Below are positions 6,783-12,244 of a stretch of DNA of 19,438 bases, piece after piece; within the stretch, counting starts at the first letter, position 1, and each line of letters opens with the position of its first letter. Source of the DNA: JAJPXI01 sp045602885 (GTDB lineage: Bacteria > Bacillota > Clostridia > Oscillospirales > Oscillospiraceae); NCBI GenBank assembly GCA_045602885.1, contig JAZSCJ010000016.1:1-19438 (forward strand), given 5' to 3'. The position numbers and the translations under genes were made by a program. Below the pieces are notes generated by a model. It searched no databases, was not told the DNA's origin, and was given only the letters and a program-made list of their open reading frames with translations.

Positions 6783-7553
6783 TTAGTCTCCGTAAATTTT
6801 TTGGGCGTTTTCTATATTGTTTTGATGCATCTGCTGTTCTCTCTGCTCCCATTCTTCATCGGTCATGCGGCCTATCGGTGTTTCAGGTCCCCAGATACCA
6901 ATATAATTTCCGTTCTGATCGTACATATCGCCTGTACCCTTGATGTAGTAGTAACCCTTGGAAATATCATTAGCTGGAAGTCCGGAGTTGGATATACCTT
7001 GCCATGGTCCCACTAATTCGGTATTTCCTCTGTGTTCATAGTAGAGGTTACCTCCGCTGATGGTATATCCATAATTATTAATGGCTTGCTGGACCTTCTG
7101 GGGGATGGGATCGCTGGGAGATAGATTGGTTACCCAGCCGTTGTTGTTTTGCGGCACTTGCTGCTGGGCCTGCTGGGATTGCTGCTTGGCTTGTTCCTCC
7201 TTCTGCGAGGTAGATGGTTTAGGCGCGTCCCCCACCCCCTGCTGTACCTGCTCCGTCACCGTGGGCTCCTCCTGTTGGGGCTGCTCCACTGCTTCGGGTT
7301 CTTTGGGCTCCTCAGTTGCTTCGGGCTCCTCGGTCACCGTGGGCTCCACGATCTCCGCATCAGTATCGGGTTCATTTTCGATGGCGGGAACTTCTTCGGG
7401 AAGGGTAGGAGTAGCTTCCGGGGCTGTTTTGTCGGGCTGCGTCACCGCGGGAGGAATTTCCTCCGGGGGCTGGGTGGAAGATGTATTTCCGCAAGCAGTC
7501 AGTGCGAACAGCATCAGCGCTGCGAAAAGTGCAATCAGTTTGTGTTTCGACAT
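6783..7553 (-). CDS. Lipoprotein with a long Pro/Glu/Gln-rich stalk
   Basis: This 256-aa surface lipoprotein has a positively charged start, a hydrophobic segment and the lipobox LTAC with cysteine 21, so it is predicted to be lipidated and held on the outer face of the membrane. Residues about 25-150 are low-complexity and rich in Pro, Glu, Thr and Gln, an extended stalk. The C-terminal 100 residues look folded and aromatic (NNYGYTISGGNLYYEHRG, YYYIKGTGDMYDQNGNYIG), resembling a short repeat-like beta domain. I recognise no family. RBS AAGGAGAG precedes the ATG, and a near-consensus promoter lies at 7586-7614. It is the first gene of the leftward cargo unit. Surface exclusion, adhesion and immunity to competing elements are possible roles. 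Confidence 0.85.
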   Translation of the reverse strand: MSKHKLIALFAALMLFALTACGNTSSTQPPEEIPPAVTQPDKTAPEATPTLPEEVPAIENEPDTDAEIVEPTVTEEPEATEEPKEPEAVEQPQQEEPTVTEQVQQGVGDAPKPSTSQKEEQAKQQSQQAQQQVPQNNNGWVTNLSPSDPIPQKVQQAINNYGYTISGGNLYYEHRGNTELVGPWQGISNSGLPANDISKGYYYIKGTGDMYDQNGNYIGIWGPETPIGRMTDEEWEQREQQMHQNNIENAQKIYGD

Positions 7554-7585
7554 GCGATTCTCTCCTTTTTTATGGTATTTGTTTC

Positions 7586-7614
7586 ATTATAGGCTGGAAA
7601 AATGATGTTGGCAA
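7586..7614 (-). promoter_or_regulatory. Near-consensus promoter for the lipoprotein gene
   Basis: On the reverse strand TTGCCA (7614-7609), 17 bp and TATAAT (7591-7586) make a strong vegetative promoter about 30 nt ahead of the lipoprotein start codon. Confidence 0.85.
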
Positions 7615-7672
7615 GGGAAATTATGCATGGAATGATCTATACTTGGGGCTAAGATTCTCACTGCTTCATAAC
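7610..7672 (+). pseudogene. Decayed fragment of the secreted-protein motif
   Basis: Read forward, this stretch encodes GKGNYAWNDLYLGLRFSLLHNG. It parallels KAFYTWNDPYLGLRFSVVNN of the secreted protein at 6189-6713, which lies on the opposite strand. The stretch has no start of its own and runs directly into a terminator. It looks like the last remnant of a lost paralogue, or of a duplication-inversion. Confidence 0.6.
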
Positions 7673-7694
7673 GGGGCAGTGAGTTTTCTTTTTT
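7657..7694 (+). terminator. Orphan terminator after the decayed fragment
   Basis: CTCACTGC (7657-7664) pairs with GCAGTGAG (7676-7683), followed by TTTTCTTTTTT. A second stem, GGGCAAG / CTTGCCC (7698-7728), follows and ends in CTTTTG. There is no intact forward gene before it, which supports loss of a gene here. Confidence 0.75.
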
Positions 7695-8048
7695 TACGGG
7701 CAAGGATGGCTAACTGCTGTTCTTGCCCCTTTTGTTGTCCACATAAATCGAATTGTGCAATAAGCACAATTTTCGCAAAGGAATTTGTGCAGATTTTACG
7801 AAAATTAATTTTTAGACCTATAAATTTATTACACGTTGTAATCGCATGAACGATTTGCGCGCAAGGCGTGCTGAGCCGGCGATACATCGTTGTGATCGCG
7901 CTGGTTTTGAAAATTGTGAATTTCGTTTTTGTTGTAGACGTTGGGGTAATGAGTTCGATTGTCAATTAAACGTGTCGGTATTAGGGGGTACAACCTATTC
8001 AATCGAGTTCGGTTGGATGGGTGAGTAATTCATAAGGAGGTATTCAAC
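7695..8048. other. Gene-free AT-rich control region with inverted repeats
   Basis: I see no gene in this interval. It separates the leftward cargo from the rightward replication genes. It holds AATTGTGC-N5-GCACAATT (7751-7771), a wider AATTTTCG / CGAAAATT pair to about 7804, the perfect palindrome ATTACA-CGT-TGTAAT (7828-7842) and the predicted promoter at 7795-7824. A leader of about 215 nt runs to the RBS AAGGAGG at 8035-8041. The AT-rich inverted repeats could be regulator sites or part of a replication origin. Confidence 0.6.
7795..7824 (+). promoter_or_regulatory. Predicted promoter of the rightward replication region with operator-like palindrome
   Basis: TTTACG (7795-7800), 18 bp and TATAAA (7819-7824) point into the HTH gene at 8049. 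The palindrome ATTACA-CGT-TGTAAT (7828-7842) lies where transcription would begin, a position suited to repression. The -35 match is weak. Confidence 0.45.
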
Positions 8049-8522
8049 ATGAATACCAATTTTTCCCCTAAAAACGATAAGGACGTGATCGTTTACCACA
8101 GCGTGACGGGAGAAGATACCCTCATCAATGCATCGGATATTCCGCCAGAAATTGTAGCTGTAATCAGGGAGATGGAAACCAAGGAAGAAAACTATGCCAG
8201 AAAGCGGAGGTACCATAACGATTACGGCGATAAGAACGATCTGGAATCCTCGGACGGCAAGGCATCTCATGCCTTCAGCGACCACTTCGACTTCGAGGAA
8301 GAAGAGAGCGTAGTCGAGATTTGGAATGCGCTTACCAAAACCCAGCAGCGCCGTGCACAGAGCAGGGCGGACGGCAAGTCTTTGACCCAGATTGCTCAAG
8401 AGGAGGGGGTGTCGGTACAAAGCGTAAGCGAATCCATGAAAGCAGCCCAGAATCGACTGATCAAAAAGGGGCTCGTTTCGCCCGATCGGTATCGCCGCAA
8501 ACGCAAGCGCAAGCGCAAGTAA
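8049..8522 (+). CDS. Sigma-70 region 4-like HTH protein
   Basis: This 157-aa protein starts at an ATG behind AAGGAGG. Residues about 89-138 (VVEIWNALTKTQQRRAQSRADGKS then LTQIAQEEGVSVQSVSESMKAAQNRL) form a helix-turn-helix of the sigma region 4 type that is common in Firmicutes mobile elements. The middle is acidic (DHFDFEEEES) and the C terminus is a run of alternating Arg/Lys (RRKRKRKRK), which would add non-specific DNA affinity. There is no region 2, so it is unlikely to be a complete sigma factor. A transcription regulator of the element is most likely. It is the first gene of the rightward block, and a hairpin (8532-8554) follows its stop. Confidence 0.75.
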   Translation: MNTNFSPKNDKDVIVYHSVTGEDTLINASDIPPEIVAVIREMETKEENYARKRRYHNDYGDKNDLESSDGKASHAFSDHFDFEEEESVVEIWNALTKTQQRRAQSRADGKSLTQIAQEEGVSVQSVSESMKAAQNRLIKKGLVSPDRYRRKRKRKRK

Positions 8523-8531
8523 GGATAGTGA

Positions 8532-8554
8532 AGAGGGGGGGCTCACCCCCCTCT
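8532..8554 (+). terminator. GC-rich hairpin after the HTH gene
   Basis: AGAGGGGGG (8532-8540) pairs with CCCCCCTCT (8546-8554) across a 5-nt loop. No T-run follows, so it may be a weak or Rho-assisted terminator or an mRNA 3' stabiliser. A similar G-tract/C-tract hairpin follows rep (11281-11310). Confidence 0.6.
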
Positions 8555-8568
8555 CTTCAAAAAGTTGT

Positions 8569-8610
8569 TTGAAAAACCCTGAAAAAAGGCCATTTTTTCT
8601 CCCTTATAGT
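8569..8610 (+). promoter_or_regulatory. Promoter-like repeat block, copy 1
   Basis: TTGAAAAACCCTGAAAAAA followed by GGCCATTTTTTCTCC and TATAGT at 8605-8610 stands 57 bp before the gene at 8667. Nearly the same block is found at 11413-11453, before the gene at 11504. GAAAAAA-GGCCA-TTTTTTC is an inverted repeat. A -10-like hexamer is present at the end, but no -35 hexamer sits at normal spacing, which suggests that an activator or the element's own HTH protein is needed. Confidence 0.65.
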
Positions 8611-8666
8611 AGAGGGCTATCAGACCATCCTCTGGTGCCCCTCGTTATATGTAAGGAGGTGATTTT

Positions 8667-8933
8667 ATGAGTGAAATCATTGGAATGCGCAAAACCAGCT
8701 TCGTGCCCCAAGGTTCCGACAAGCCAATCGAAGGTATGAATTTTTTCCTCGCAGACGCGATTGACCCCCAGCACGGAACGGGCGTTTCTGCCGAGAAAAT
8801 TTATCTTTCTGATGCCAAGGTAAAGGCGCTGGATTTTACCCCGGCCATCGGAGATCGTGTGGAGGTGATGTATAACAAATTCGCAAAAATTGTTACAGTT
8901 AGATTGTTAGATAGCGCAATAGATCTTGATTAA
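8667..8933 (+). CDS. Small basic-to-neutral protein, possible ssDNA-binding OB-fold
   Basis: This 88-aa protein follows an excellent RBS (AAGGAGGTGATTTT before the ATG). The sequence alternates short beta-like stretches (GMRKTSFVPQG, KIYLSDAKVKAL, GDRVEVMYNKFAKIVTVRLLD) consistent with a small barrel. Its position ahead of rep resembles that of single-strand binding proteins in elements that replicate through single-stranded circles. I recognise no specific family, and the OB-fold idea is inference from size, strand pattern and context. It is the first gene after the repeat block at 8569-8610, so probably the head of the operon running to rep. Confidence 0.7.
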   Translation: MSEIIGMRKTSFVPQGSDKPIEGMNFFLADAIDPQHGTGVSAEKIYLSDAKVKALDFTPAIGDRVEVMYNKFAKIVTVRLLDSAIDLD

Positions 8934-9243
8934 TCTCGTTGTGGCTGCCATTGTGGAGGTTCTTGGCGCCTCCACTTTGGCTCCCGCACTTCGGCTGCTG
9001 TCCTACCCTCGTTATCCTTCGAGGGAACTTAGACCAGTTCAGGATGGGGAGCTGGTCACGATTACAATATCGAAACGCGGCTATGGTTATAAATGCCGCC
9101 ACAGGGCTACGGGTAAGCCACCTCCCGGTGATACGCAGGCAATAAAAGCTGCATTCAATTCTGCGCTGAATGGCTTTGTCGTGGTGGAAGTAACCGATGC
9201 CGGGAAAGATGTAGAGCTCAAACTCAAAAGGAGGTCATCATAA
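8926..9243 (+). CDS. Small hypothetical protein, TTG start
   Basis: This frame of up to 105 aa begins with TTG (8926), overlapping the previous stop by 8 bp. That fits translational coupling, but there is no clear RBS of its own. A hairpin (GTGGAGG 8953-8959 / CCTCCAC 8969-8975) lies in its first codons, so the true start may lie further in. The C-terminal part looks well folded (GELVTITISKRGYGYKCRHR, GFVVVEVTDAGKDVELKLKRR) and is beta-rich and basic. No family is recognised. The gene sits tightly between its neighbours, and its last codons contain the RBS of the next gene. Confidence 0.6.
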   Translation: MINLVVAAIVEVLGASTLAPALRLLSYPRYPSRELRPVQDGELVTITISKRGYGYKCRHRATGKPPPGDTQAIKAAFNSALNGFVVVEVTDAGKDVELKLKRRSS

Positions 9244-9244
9244 C

Positions 9245-9757
9245 TTGCAAATACTTAACTCTATGTTCGCCGCGCTCGGGGCGGCGATCGGCAAAGCTGT
9301 GTCGGCATACAAAGATTACTGTGCCCGCGCCAACAAAGAAGCTCGCGAAAGGGCTCGCCTTCAGGCTATGGGAAATCTTACGGCAAGCCATTGGCCCGAT
9401 TATCTGCATATCGCTGATTTGCTGCACAGTGCAATTAGCACCACGGCCACGATCACGCATTTAGTGGTCCCCAATTGTTCGCGTGAGTTGCTGCTTGCTG
9501 ACGGGGTTCGTTGGTGCGCCGGTGGCTTTGTCGGCTTTAGGTATCGGGCTTTGCGAAACGAAGATTTTCGGAAGGTTCCTGCCGAGACCATCGAAAGGGT
9601 CTTGACCGATGAACTGCAACGTGTGCTCGGCCTATGTAATCTGCCGCCCATGGTCATCCATGCCGCGTTTAAGAAAGACAATGTGGCGTTTCTAACCGCA
9701 GCGCTGGAATCTGATGTGCTCGAGGTCATTGATCAGAAGAAGGCGGCGAAAGAATGA
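9245..9757 (+). CDS. Hypothetical protein of the replication block, TTG start
   Basis: This 170-aa protein starts at TTG (9245) behind AAAGGAGGTCATCATAAC, a strong site that fixes the start. The N terminus is a small-residue helix (MFAALGAAIGKAVSAY) that could be amphipathic or membrane-associated, then a basic helix (ARANKEARERARLQAM). The middle has alternating hydrophobic strands, and the C terminus is helical and charged. I recognise no family. It overlaps the next gene by ATGA. Its constant place upstream of rep suggests a role in replication, partition or copy control, but the sequence itself does not show this. Confidence 0.72.
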   Translation: MQILNSMFAALGAAIGKAVSAYKDYCARANKEARERARLQAMGNLTASHWPDYLHIADLLHSAISTTATITHLVVPNCSRELLLADGVRWCAGGFVGFRYRALRNEDFRKVPAETIERVLTDELQRVLGLCNLPPMVIHAAFKKDNVAFLTAALESDVLEVIDQKKAAKE

Positions 9758-10050
9758 ACGACGAGCTCGCATTCCAACTCATCAAGGTATTGCTTCTGTT
9801 CTTGAGGGTGCAAGTCCCGGATGATGCCGAGGCATTTGACCGCCGTGAAAGCGGCCCCCATGTCATTTGGCTGGGCGGTGGTTGCCTCGCTAACCCCATT
9901 ATGTCCCAAGAGGATATCTATAATATCCTTTGCTCTTTTATGGCTGCTTGCAACCAAGTTTTCCCAGAAAAGTTCCAGCCATATTCCGTTGATGTTTATC
10001 CGCATCCAAACAGGTCCAGAGCATCTGTATTCATCAGCATATATCAGTAA
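9754..10050 (+). CDS. 98-aa hypothetical protein upstream of the folded pre-rep segment
   Basis: The ATG (9754) overlaps the previous stop as ATGA, so translation is coupled. The protein starts with a hydrophobic helix (LAFQLIKVLLLFLRVQV), contains an aromatic/cysteine segment (IYNILCSFMAACNQVF), and ends in a beta-like stretch (YSVDVYPHPNRSRASVFISIYQ). I recognise no family. Its stop codon abuts the 9-bp arm that closes the structured segment at 10051-10179. Confidence 0.68.
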   Translation: MNDELAFQLIKVLLLFLRVQVPDDAEAFDRRESGPHVIWLGGGCLANPIMSQEDIYNILCSFMAACNQVFPEKFQPYSVDVYPHPNRSRASVFISIYQ

Positions 10051-10179
10051 CACCGCCCTCCTATACACGCCTTTCATTGTATCGGATTCCTCAGAGCTGA
10101 TACCGGGAGAGATCACCAGCCGAAGCGACGAGCGAAGGCGGTGGCTCTCTCCCGTGGGCGTGAGCACGTTAGGGCGGTG
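10051..10179. other. Highly structured segment upstream of rep, candidate replication origin or RNA element
   Basis: A closing stem CACCGCCCT (10051-10059) / AGGGCGGTG (10171-10179) encloses three smaller elements. One is GTATC / GATAC (10079-10083 / 10099-10103) with TCAG-AG-CTGA at its base. The main hairpin (10104-10154) has arms starting CGGGAGAGA and ending TCTCTCCCG, extended by TCACC/GGTGG and GCC/GGC around a loop of about 15 nt. The third is CGTG-AG-CACG (10159-10168). The segment does not encode a protein and lies 23 bp before rep. It would suit a double-strand origin nicked by the HUH Rep, or a structured leader controlling Rep synthesis. Confidence 0.7.
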
Positions 10180-10202
10180 GGGTAACGAAAGGAGATGATA
10201 AA

Positions 10203-11282
10203 GTGGCTTCAGACATCAGTCGGTCGTGGTTCGCAGTTTTGAATAATCCAGCTCAGCACGGCTATACGGGGACCCCCCAAGAGGTATGCGAACAACTGCG
10301 GGACGAGTGGGCTGCCGCAGGTCCGAACCGCACCGGGGCATGGATTTATTGTGTCAGTGCTGCTGGCCTTCACCATGTCCACATGGTCTTGGAGGATAGT
10401 GTTTCCATGCGGTTTTCGAAGATCAAGAAGGCTTATGCCGTCGGCATGCACTTTGAGGCCACCAAGGGGAATAAAGATCAGGCAGAGGCGTACATCACCA
10501 AGCAGCCGCCTTTCGATGAAAAAGGCGAAACCATTCTTTACACGTGCCGCAAGGGCGAAATCAAGGCAAATCAAGGCTGCCGAACCGATTTACAGGACAT
10601 TGCCGATATGCTCGAACAAGGGATGAAGCCCGGCGAGATCATGGAAAGCAATTTTGTTTACCGACGTTATGAGCGCATGATACGTGCGGCATACTTCGCC
10701 AAGAGGAAAAAGGAAACGCCCGTCAAGCGCGATATTCGTGTGCATTACCTCGTCGGCGAATCGGGCTCCGGAAAGTCCCATACGTACGTGATGTTATGTG
10801 AAGAACAAGGCGAGGAAGATGTTTATTTGCTGAGCGACTATGATGGCGGTGGCTTTGATGCCTATGAGGGGCAGAGAATCCTCTTTATGGACGAGCTCAA
10901 GGGGCAGCTACCATTCTCTACGATTTTACAAATTCTGGATGTCTACAAGGCGCAAATCCATGCTCGCTACTGCAACATCTTTGCCTTGTGGTCCGAGGTG
11001 TTCATAACTTCGGTGTTCCCACCCGAAGAAATTTATAAGAAGATGGTCGAAGAAACGCTGCGGGGTCGGGACAAGCAGCAGCAATTATTCCGACGAATCA
11101 CCGACATCACATATTGCTTTGTTGATGCACAGGGGAACCATCAGCGTTACACCATTCCCATGAGCCAATATGTGAACTATGCGGAGCTGAAAAACGAAGC
11201 AATGGAGCATTTAGGCGCTCCGGCCCCTCAGGAGGTCTTTTGGGAGTTGACCGATAGTGATCATGAGCCGCTTCCCTTTTGA
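10203..11282 (+). CDS. rep: CRESS-like replication initiator: HUH endonuclease fused to SF3 helicase
   Basis: This 359-aa protein starts at GTG (10203) behind AAAGGAG. The N-terminal HUH endonuclease domain shows motif I FAVLNNP (10-16), motif II HVH (58-60, in GLHHVHMVLE) and motif III Y97-x2-K100 in AEAYITK. A superfamily 3 helicase follows with Walker A GESGSGKS (185-192), Walker B ILFMDE (226-231) and a motif C-like VFITS (266-270). In CRESS-DNA viruses motif C ends in Asn, which is absent here (ITSV). Rep proteins with this domain order nick an origin, stay bound by a 5'-phosphotyrosine and unwind the circle for rolling-circle replication. Bacterial relatives are known from Firmicutes plasmids and integrated elements (the pCRESS group). 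Neither the Rep nor the element resembles a filamentous phage. Confidence 0.92.
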   Translation: MASDISRSWFAVLNNPAQHGYTGTPQEVCEQLRDEWAAAGPNRTGAWIYCVSAAGLHHVHMVLEDSVSMRFSKIKKAYAVGMHFEATKGNKDQAEAYITKQPPFDEKGETILYTCRKGEIKANQGCRTDLQDIADMLEQGMKPGEIMESNFVYRRYERMIRAAYFAKRKKETPVKRDIRVHYLVGESGSGKSHTYVMLCEEQGEEDVYLLSDYDGGGFDAYEGQRILFMDELKGQLPFSTILQILDVYKAQIHARYCNIFALWSEVFITSVFPPEEIYKKMVEETLRGRDKQQQLFRRITDITYCFVDAQGNHQRYTIPMSQYVNYAELKNEAMEHLGAPAPQEVFWELTDSDHEPLPF

Positions 11283-11310
11283 GTTGGGGGTTAGCATTGC
11301 CCCCCAACTC
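11281..11310 (+). terminator. Hairpin overlapping the rep stop codon
   Basis: GAGTTGGGGG (11281-11290) and CCCCCAACTC (11301-11310) form a perfect 10-bp GC-rich stem that begins inside the stop codon. There is no T-run after it. It probably acts as a 3' end or attenuator separating rep from the next operon. The rest of the 220-bp gap holds the second promoter-like repeat. Confidence 0.65.
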
Positions 11311-11412
11311 TGTTACATGATACATCCGTTGTGTCCCAAGGCTTACCGGGGGTTGAGGTCTTGATACAAACGCTGTTACAAAAAATATTTGAAGGTTTTT
11401 GAAAAAAATTTT

Positions 11413-11453
11413 TTGAAATACCCTGAAAAAAAGGCCATTTTTTCTCCTATAAG
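11413..11453 (+). promoter_or_regulatory. Promoter-like repeat block, copy 2
   Basis: TTGAAATACCCTGAAAAAAA followed by GGCCATTTTTTCTCC and TATAAG at 11448-11453 matches copy 1 (8569-8610) apart from one substitution and one indel in the first 35 bp. It precedes the gene at 11504 by 50 bp and would start the small-protein/xis transcript. Confidence 0.65.
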
Positions 11454-11503
11454 ATGGGGGCGGTCTTCAACCCAGAAAATTATTATACAGGAGGATTTTT
11501 ACA

Positions 11504-11899
11504 ATGACCAACAACAAACGCTTTATGCCCGAAGGTTTTCTTGATGCAGGGTTTTGCATCACGGGCAAAGATGGGACCAAGCATCTCCGTTCGGAGTTTG
11601 CCGGCGAGTATGCAGACATCATGGCTGGACTGCTGGAAGGCATGGGCGTAAGCCTTTTTATAGCGCTCATTCAAATCTGCGCCGTTTTTGATCTTTCACA
11701 TGAGGAAAAAGTGGACTGTTTGCTTTTTCAGGCATTTGAATTTGTGGAGGAGGACGTAGCACCGCCTCTGCTGCTGAGTTACATAAAGCATTGTACGGAT
11801 GCGATTCAAGATCAGGATGACTGGGATGCGTTCCATCATCATTTGCTTGCTATCGAGTACAGGATGTATTCCTCCGCAGCGAGAGGTGATAACCCATGA
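11504..11899 (+). CDS. 131-aa hypothetical protein cotranscribed with xis
   Basis: The start ATG follows CAGGAGGATTTTTACA. The protein is acidic and mostly helical (GEYADIMAGLLEGMGVSLFI, FEFVEEDVAPPLLLSYIKHC, DDWDAFHHHLLAIEYRMY). I recognise no family. It overlaps xis by ATGA (11896-11899), so the two are translated together. A regulator or modulator of excision is plausible from this coupling, but no DNA-binding motif is seen. Confidence 0.72.
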   Translation: MTNNKRFMPEGFLDAGFCITGKDGTKHLRSEFAGEYADIMAGLLEGMGVSLFIALIQICAVFDLSHEEKVDCLLFQAFEFVEEDVAPPLLLSYIKHCTDAIQDQDDWDAFHHHLLAIEYRMYSSAARGDNP

Positions 11900-12150
11900 C
11901 ATCCCTGGATGACATAGACCTACCAGCCATATTACAACCGGAAAGCAAGCGATCTGCCATAAGCGTGCCGATTCACCGAAAGCTGACTTTGACGATTAAA
12001 GAAGCTGCTGCCTATAGCAATATCGGTATCAACAAAATCGACAGCATGCTTCGTGCCCCGAACTGTCCGTTTGTGCTCTATGTTGGCGCGAAAAAGCTGG
12101 TCAAACGCAAGGAATTTGAACAGTTCATTGGCAACAAAATGGTGATCTGA
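11896..12150 (+). CDS. xis: Excisionase, Tn916 Xis family
   Basis: This 84-aa protein has the winged-helix/MerR-like fold of Tn916 Xis. The core VPIHRKLTLTIKEAAAYSNI (24-43), then GINKIDSMLRAPNCPFVLYVGAKKLVKRKEFEQFI, corresponds to the family pattern of a strand, the TIKEAA helix, the recognition helix, and a C-terminal K(R/V)K-x-FE-x-F helix. Xis bends the arms of attL/attR and drives excision with Int. Compared with Tn916 Xis it carries about 20 additional N-terminal residues. It is the last gene of its unit, and the terminator/promoter at 12164-12217 separates it from int. Confidence 0.9.
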   Translation: MTSLDDIDLPAILQPESKRSAISVPIHRKLTLTIKEAAAYSNIGINKIDSMLRAPNCPFVLYVGAKKLVKRKEFEQFIGNKMVI

Positions 12151-12163
12151 GCGCACTTCGCTC

Positions 12164-12192
12164 TTGAGAAAACAAAGCCCCCATGTTACAAT
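12164..12192 (+). promoter_or_regulatory. Int promoter embedded in the xis terminator
   Basis: TTGAGA (12164-12169), exactly 17 bp of spacer and TACAAT (12187-12192) differ from consensus by one base each. The -10 sits in the loop of the terminator hairpin, and transcription would start near 12199, after the left arm. Int can thus be made independently of the xis message. Confidence 0.75.
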
Positions 12193-12217
12193 TATTTTCG
12201 TTGCATGGGGCTTTTTT
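12174..12217 (+). terminator. Terminator between xis and int
   Basis: AAAGCCCCcATG (12174-12185) pairs with CATGGGGCTTT (12204-12214), followed by a T-run to 12217. One C is bulged. A small GAGCG / CGCTC hairpin (12149-12163) precedes it, at the xis stop. Confidence 0.85.
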
Positions 12218-12244
12218 CTCGTAGCGGGAAAGGAGTTCTGTAAA

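Noticed and set aside
7081..7605. Forward frames rich in Gly, Ser, Cys and Leu opposite the lipoprotein gene
   Set aside because: They mirror the Pro/Glu/Gln-rich stalk of the lipoprotein, and the promoter, RBS and lipobox support the reverse strand.
8569..11453. CRISPR array from the repeated blocks
   Set aside because: There are only two copies almost 3 kb apart, each next to a gene start. No regular repeat-spacer series and no cas gene are seen.
12164..12244. A longer integrase starting at TTG 12164
   Set aside because: The additional 27 residues would be encoded by a promoter and a terminator hairpin; the ATG at 12245 has its own RBS.
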